Both the position numbers and the translations under genes were made by a program. Below are positions 46,212 through 50,121 of a DNA stretch of 50,121 nt, piece by piece. Under the pieces are notes generated by a model. That model searched no databases. It was not told the origin of the DNA and saw only the letters and a program-made list of their open reading frames with translations. The first letter of the stretch is position 1, and each line of letters starts with the position of its first letter. This stretch comes from Lautropia sp. (GTDB taxonomy: Bacteria > Pseudomonadota > Gammaproteobacteria > Burkholderiales > Burkholderiaceae_E), in the NCBI GenBank assembly GCA_030532425.1, contig JAUNLD010000015.1:1-50121 (forward strand), in the 5' to 3' direction.

Positions 46212-48472
46212 TGGGATCGGGGTTTCCGTCGGGCGACAAACAGATAGAGACAGTGTGCCTGCAACAGGTGGCTGGGGCGGCGCGGGGTCAGGGCAGCGGG
46301 CGCAACCGGCTGATGGCTGGGTGACAGGGGTGCGGCGTCTGCATCGGTGGCGCGCGCCGGGGTGAGCGGACGTGAGCCCGAGGCGGGCAGCGACAGGCCC
46401 ATCTGCATGATCTGTGTCATCGCCTCGTCGATTTCACTGTCGGCCGAGGTGGCGCGCTGGGGGCGGCCGTCGGGCTGGTCGCCATCCAGCACCAGGACCC
46501 AGTCGCCTGCGGGCAGCACGAAATGGTGTGAGGCAATGTCGGGGTTGAACAGGATCAGCAGCTCGTGCTCGGTATCGTCGTGAACGCCCAGAAGCTGCCC
46601 GAAGACCCCGCTGCCGTGCTCGGGCCAGTCGCTGGCACGCATCTCTTCGCCGTTGGCATTGAGCCAGCGCACATCGAGCGTGCCAGAGGCCGTGGGTGTG
46701 CCCAGCAGCCAGTTGGCCAGGCGCAGCTGCGGGTGTGCGCGGCGCAGGCCCACCAGGTGATGGGTGTATTCGATCAGGTCCTGGTCGGCATCCTGCCAGT
46801 CCAGCCAGCTGATGGCGTTGTCCTGGTTGTAGGCGTTGTTGTTGCCCTGCTGGGTCCGGCCCATCTCGTCGCCTGCGGTCAGCATGGGGACGCCCTGGGC
46901 CAGCATCAGCGAGCCGAGCAGCGCACGCTTGAGGCGGGCACGGATGCGCAGGATGCTGGCGTCGCCGGTCGGACCTTCGGCACCGGCATTCCAGCTGAGG
47001 TTGTTGTTGTTGCCGTCACGGTTGTCTTCGCCGTTGGCTTCGTTGTGCTTGCTGTTGTAGCTGACGAGGTCGTTGAGGGTGAAGCCGTCGTGCGAGGTGA
47101 CGAAATTGATGCTGGCCTGCGGGTTGCGGCCATCGTGGTGAAACTGTTCGCTGGCCCCTGACAGCTGGGCGGCAAAGGCACCGCGGTTCTTGTCCGGTTG
47201 CAGCCAGAAGCTGCGTACGGTGTCGCGGAAGCGGTCGTTCCATTCGCTCCAGCCCGGCAGGTAGGCGCCCAACTGGTAGCCACCGTCGGCCGCATCCCAG
47301 GGTTCGGCAATCAGCTTGACGCGCGACAGCACCGGATCCTGGCGGATGGCTTGGAAGAAGGGAGCGTAGCGGTCGAAACGGCCCTGTTCCTCGTGGCCGG
47401 GCAGCCCCAGCCGGCCCAGTGTCGAGGCCAGGTCGAAGCGGAAGCCGTCGACGTGCATCTCTTCAACCCAGTAGCGCAGCGAGTCGAGCACCATCTGCAG
47501 GGTGGCCGGGTGGCTGGCATTGAGGCTGTTGCCGGTGCCGGTGTAGTTGGCGTAATAGGCCGGATCCTGGCGGCTGAGGTGGTAGTAGGCGGCGTTGTCC
47601 AGCCCACGCCAGCTGAGCGTGGGGCCGCGCTGGTCGCCCTCGGGTGTGTGGTTGTAGACCACGTCCAGCAGCACCTCGATGCCGGCGGCGTGCAGCGCCT
47701 TCACCATCTCGCGGAACTCGCGGATGGGGTCCTGACGGGCGTAGCGGCGGTCGGGCGCAAAGAAGGCCAGGGTGTTGTAGCCCCAGTAATTGCACAGGCC
47801 CATGTCGAGCAGCGGGCCTTCACTGATCGATTCCTGTACGGGCAGCAGCTCGACGGCGGTGACACCGATGCGCTTGAGGTGCTGGATCGACGCGGGCGCC
47901 GCCATGCCGGCGTAGGTGCCGCGCAGTGCTTCGGGCACGTCCGGGTTGTTCTGGCTGAAGCCCTTGACGTGGACTTCGTAGATCAGGCTTTCGGCCATCG
48001 GCGTGTTGGGGCGCTGGTCGTCTCCCCAATCGAAGGCGTCGGCTTCGCCGCCGGTGACGACGGCCTTGGGCATGTGGGCAGCGTTGTCCTCCAGCATGGT
48101 GTCGGGCCGGTCGAGGTGCGACTGGTGCCACTGGAACTGGCCATGCAGGCGGCGTGCGTAGGGGTCGAGCAGCAGGCGCGAGGGGTTGTAGCGCAGGCCG
48201 TGGGCCGGTTCGTAGGGGCCATCGACACGGTAGCCGTAGATCAGGCCGGGGCCGGCATCGGGCAGAAAGCCGTGCCAGACGTGATTGTCGGGGCCGTGCA
48301 GGGGGTGACGTGCGGTCTCGTTGCCGTCGTCGTCAAACAGGCAGAGGGTAACGCTGCGGGCGCCACTGCTGAACACGGCGAAATTGACGCCTCCGTTTTG
48401 ACAGGTGGCGCCGAGCGGCCAGGGCTGGCCGGCAGACAGCGCCGCGCCAGGAGAGGTCGATTCGGTCATCAT
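46208..48472 (-). CDS. glgX: Glycogen debranching enzyme GlgX
   Basis: The 754-residue GH13 isoamylase-type enzyme cleaves alpha-1,6 branches left after phosphorylase action. An N-terminal CBM48 domain (about 15-110) precedes the barrel, with VVYNHTPEG, the nucleophile in VDGFRFDLAS, the acid/base in LIAEPWDA, and NFVTSHDGFTLNDLVSYNSK. The last 90 residues (Ala/Pro/Ser-rich, then HCLYLFVARRK) extend past the usual beta-domain. Two adjacent ATGs (48472, 48469) are possible. The start lies in an inverted repeat that also holds a 10-codon leader ORF. malQ is coupled downstream. Confidence 0.94.
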   Translation of the reverse strand: MMTESTSPGAALSAGQPWPLGATCQNGGVNFAVFSSGARSVTLCLFDDDGNETARHPLHGPDNHVWHGFLPDAGPGLIYGYRVDGPYEPAHGLRYNPSRLLLDPYARRLHGQFQWHQSHLDRPDTMLEDNAAHMPKAVVTGGEADAFDWGDDQRPNTPMAESLIYEVHVKGFSQNNPDVPEALRGTYAGMAAPASIQHLKRIGVTAVELLPVQESISEGPLLDMGLCNYWGYNTLAFFAPDRRYARQDPIREFREMVKALHAAGIEVLLDVVYNHTPEGDQRGPTLSWRGLDNAAYYHLSRQDPAYYANYTGTGNSLNASHPATLQMVLDSLRYWVEEMHVDGFRFDLASTLGRLGLPGHEEQGRFDRYAPFFQAIRQDPVLSRVKLIAEPWDAADGGYQLGAYLPGWSEWNDRFRDTVRSFWLQPDKNRGAFAAQLSGASEQFHHDGRNPQASINFVTSHDGFTLNDLVSYNSKHNEANGEDNRDGNNNNLSWNAGAEGPTGDASILRIRARLKRALLGSLMLAQGVPMLTAGDEMGRTQQGNNNAYNQDNAISWLDWQDADQDLIEYTHHLVGLRRAHPQLRLANWLLGTPTASGTLDVRWLNANGEEMRASDWPEHGSGVFGQLLGVHDDTEHELLILFNPDIASHHFVLPAGDWVLVLDGDQPDGRPQRATSADSEIDEAMTQIMQMGLSLPASGSRPLTPARATDADAAPLSPSHQPVAPAALTPRRPSHLLQAHCLYLFVARRKPRSQ

Positions 48473-48501
48473 GGATCGTCCAAAACGTGTTCACGATCCA
48501 T
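48469..48501 (-). promoter_or_regulatory. Inverted repeat with 10-codon leader ORF at the glgX start
   Basis: ATGGATCGT and ACGATCCAT are exact 9-bp inverted arms (48493-48501 and 48471-48479) around 13 bp, and GGATCGT recurs on the plus strand at 48523-48529. On the minus strand the outer arm begins an ATG that encodes MDREHVLDDP; its TGA overlaps the glgX ATG. AGGCGAG lies just before the leader ATG. The hairpin would bury the glgX start, so reinitiation coupling or an operator role is plausible. Confidence 0.5.
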
Positions 48502-48561
48502 CTCGCCTGGGTCATGGATGAGGGATCGTGGACAAATGCTGGGCTGTGGTGGCCTTGCACG

Positions 48562-48600
48562 GACAAAACCAAAGCGACCCTGCCGGGATGGGCAGGGTCG
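48562..48600 (-). terminator. Rho-independent terminator downstream of glgP
   Basis: On the minus strand CGACCCTGCC and GGCAGGGTCG (48575-48584 / 48591-48600) form a perfect 10-bp stem with a 6-nt loop, followed by CTTTGGTTTTGT. It lies about 150 bp after the glgP stop and before the glgX leader, so glgX-malQ probably has its own promoter. Confidence 0.75.
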
Positions 48601-48753
48601 TCGGTCATGCCGGCCCCAGGGGCCAGAAACACGGCAGGGTGCACAAGATACAGCAATTGTGCAGCGCGTCGTGTTGCAAAGGGTGCCGGCCCGATTCAGG
48701 GCGTCAGGGTGGTGGACCGGCGCCGACGGCCGGTCCTGCCTGCGGCGCCTGGT

Positions 48754-50121
48754 TCACACCTTCAGGGGCTTGACGTTCCAGATCTTGTCGGCGTACTCCA
48801 TGATGGTGCGATCGCTGGAGAACATGCCCATGCCGGCCACGTTCAGCACGGCGCGGTGATTCCACTCGTCGGGTTTCAGATACAGCGCGTCGACCCTGGC
48901 CTGCGTGGCGACATAGTCGGCAAAGTCGGCCAGCAGCAGATAGGTGTCGCTTTTCAGCAACGAATCGGCGATCGGACGGAAGCGGCCAGTGTCGTCGGGT
49001 GACCAGAAACCGTTGCTGATCTGGTCGATCACTTCGCGCAGCGCCGGGTTTTCCTCGTAGTGGCGGGCCGGATCATAGCCGGCGGCCTTGATGCGTGCCA
49101 CCTCTTCGGTGCGGTGACCAAAGATGAAGATGTTGTCCTCGCCGACCTTTTCGTGAATCTCGACGTTGGCGCCATCCATCGTGCCGATGGTGAGGGCCCC
49201 GTTGATCGAGAGCTTCATGTTGCCGGTGCCCGAGGCTTCGGTGCCGGCGGTGGAGATCTGCTCGGACAGGTTGGCGGCCGGCATGATCATTTCGGCCGCC
49301 GACACGCTGTAGTTGGGCACAAAGACCACTTTCATCCGGTCACGCAGCACCGGATCGGCATTGACCCTGGCGGCCACGTCGTTGATGAGCTTGATGATGA
49401 GCTTGGCCTGACGGTAGGCGGAGGCGGCCTTGCCCGAGAACAGGAAGGTGCGGGGCACCCAGTCGCGATCGGGGTTGGCCACCATCTGGTTGTAGCGGTG
49501 GATGATGTGCAGCACGTTGAGCAGCTGGCGCTTGTATTCGTGGAAGCGCTTGACCTGCACGTCGAGCAGCGCGGTCGGGTCGAACTGCACGCCGCCATGA
49601 TCCCGCACCCAGTTGGCCAGGCGCTCCTTGTTGGTGAGCTTGGCAGCGGCGAAGGCCTTGAGGAAGCTCGGCTTGTCGGCGTACTTCTTCAGTTTTTCCA
49701 GCTCGTCGAGATGCAGGCGCCAGTCGGTGCCGATCGTCTTGTCGATCAGGGCCGACAGCGGCCGGTTGGCATAGGCCAGCCAGCGACGTGGGGTGATGCC
49801 GTTGGTGACGTTGCAGAAGCGGCCGGGGAAGAGGCGGGCAAAGTCCGAGAAGATGGTGTCGACCAGCAGCTGGCTGTGCAGCTTGGACACGCCGTTGACC
49901 TTGTGGCTGGCCAGCACGCACATGTAGGCCATGCGCACGCGGCGCTCGCCGGTCTCGTCGATCAGCGACACGCGGCGCAGCAGGTCGTGGTCGTCGCCAT
50001 GGTGGCTGCGCACCCAGTCGAGGAAGCGCTTGTTGATCTCGAAGATGATTTCCAGATGACGCGGCAGCACGCTGCGCATCATCGCCACCGGCCAGGTCTC
50101 CAGCGCCTCGGGCATCAGCGT
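48754..50121 (-). CDS. glgP: Glycogen phosphorylase GlgP (C-terminal part; N-terminus beyond window)
   Basis: About 455 C-terminal residues of a GT35 glucan phosphorylase are present; the frame is open to the window edge, so roughly the first 350 residues are missing from view. It releases glucose-1-phosphate from glycogen ends using PLP as cofactor. Key segments are VKRFHEYKRQLLNVLHIIHR, SVSAAEMIMPAANLSEQIST and ASGTGNMKLSINGALTIGTM, with the PLP-binding lysine, then MDGANVEI. It ends YADKIWNVKPLKV. It lies upstream of glgX and malQ on the same strand but is separated by a strong terminator. Confidence 0.95.
   Translation of the reverse strand, partial: TLMPEALETWPVAMMRSVLPRHLEIIFEINKRFLDWVRSHHGDDHDLLRRVSLIDETGERRVRMAYMCVLASHKVNGVSKLHSQLLVDTIFSDFARLFPGRFCNVTNGITPRRWLAYANRPLSALIDKTIGTDWRLHLDELEKLKKYADKPSFLKAFAAAKLTNKERLANWVRDHGGVQFDPTALLDVQVKRFHEYKRQLLNVLHIIHRYNQMVANPDRDWVPRTFLFSGKAASAYRQAKLIIKLINDVAARVNADPVLRDRMKVVFVPNYSVSAAEMIMPAANLSEQISTAGTEASGTGNMKLSINGALTIGTMDGANVEIHEKVGEDNIFIFGHRTEEVARIKAAGYDPARHYEENPALREVIDQISNGFWSPDDTGRFRPIADSLLKSDTYLLLADFADYVATQARVDALYLKPDEWNHRAVLNVAGMGMFSSDRTIMEYADKIWNVKPLKV

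Overview
The window reads as ordinary chromosome from a GC-rich Gram-negative bacterium, most likely a betaproteobacterium of the order Burkholderiales. The grounds are strong G/C third-position bias, a DUF2868/DUF3482 gene pair, TRAP and AEC transporters, and proteins of familiar betaproteobacterial type. The species is not proven; a Lautropia-like organism would fit. I saw no tRNA, rRNA, insertion sequence, prophage or CRISPR array.

Left part (1-7400): a fic gene stub with two TGTATACA palindromes upstream, a PLP-dependent sulfur amino acid enzyme, a LysR regulator divergent from a small operon (a DRE-TIM enzyme stub overlapping an AEC transporter), a DMT exporter, a two-gene membrane-protein operon including an HdeD-like protein, and a luciferase-like flavin monooxygenase.

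Inositol locus (7485-21470): two divergent transcription units. Leftward run iolC (kinase fused to DUF2090), iolD, iolE, iolB, an RpiR-type regulator, iolG and a second Gfo/Idh/MocA dehydrogenase. Rightward run two tandem-duplicated periplasmic sugar-binding proteins, a double ABC ATPase and a permease, ending in a strong hairpin terminator. The shared control region holds GAAA/TTTC inverted repeats next to a good sigma-70 promoter. The last step, iolA, is not in the window.

Ribonucleotide reductase locus (23870-28703): class Ib nrdHIEF. Upstream lie a pair of NrdR-like boxes 16 bp apart, a promoter whose predicted start falls on the first base of the aptamer, and a roughly 400-nt cobalamin riboswitch followed by a perfect 14-bp hairpin. 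This stacked control of a B12-independent reductase is the most striking regulatory feature here. To its left is a lipoprotein with a ten-glycine linker and about 770 bp with no convincing gene.

Middle (28771-40226): a DUF3482 GTPase, a small secreted protein, a DUF2868 membrane protein whose start overlaps the end of gshA, a three-gene TRAP transporter with a strong hairpin between dctP and dctQ, a DUF1415 protein and a VOC-fold protein.

Right part (40427-50121): glycogen and alpha-glucan metabolism. glgC and glgA overlap and run rightward, then a LysR regulator whose 3' end overlaps malQ on the other strand. Leftward run glgP (cut by the window edge), a terminator, then glgX and malQ with overlapping ends. 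glgX is preceded by a 10-codon leader ORF inside a perfect inverted repeat. No glgB branching enzyme is seen.
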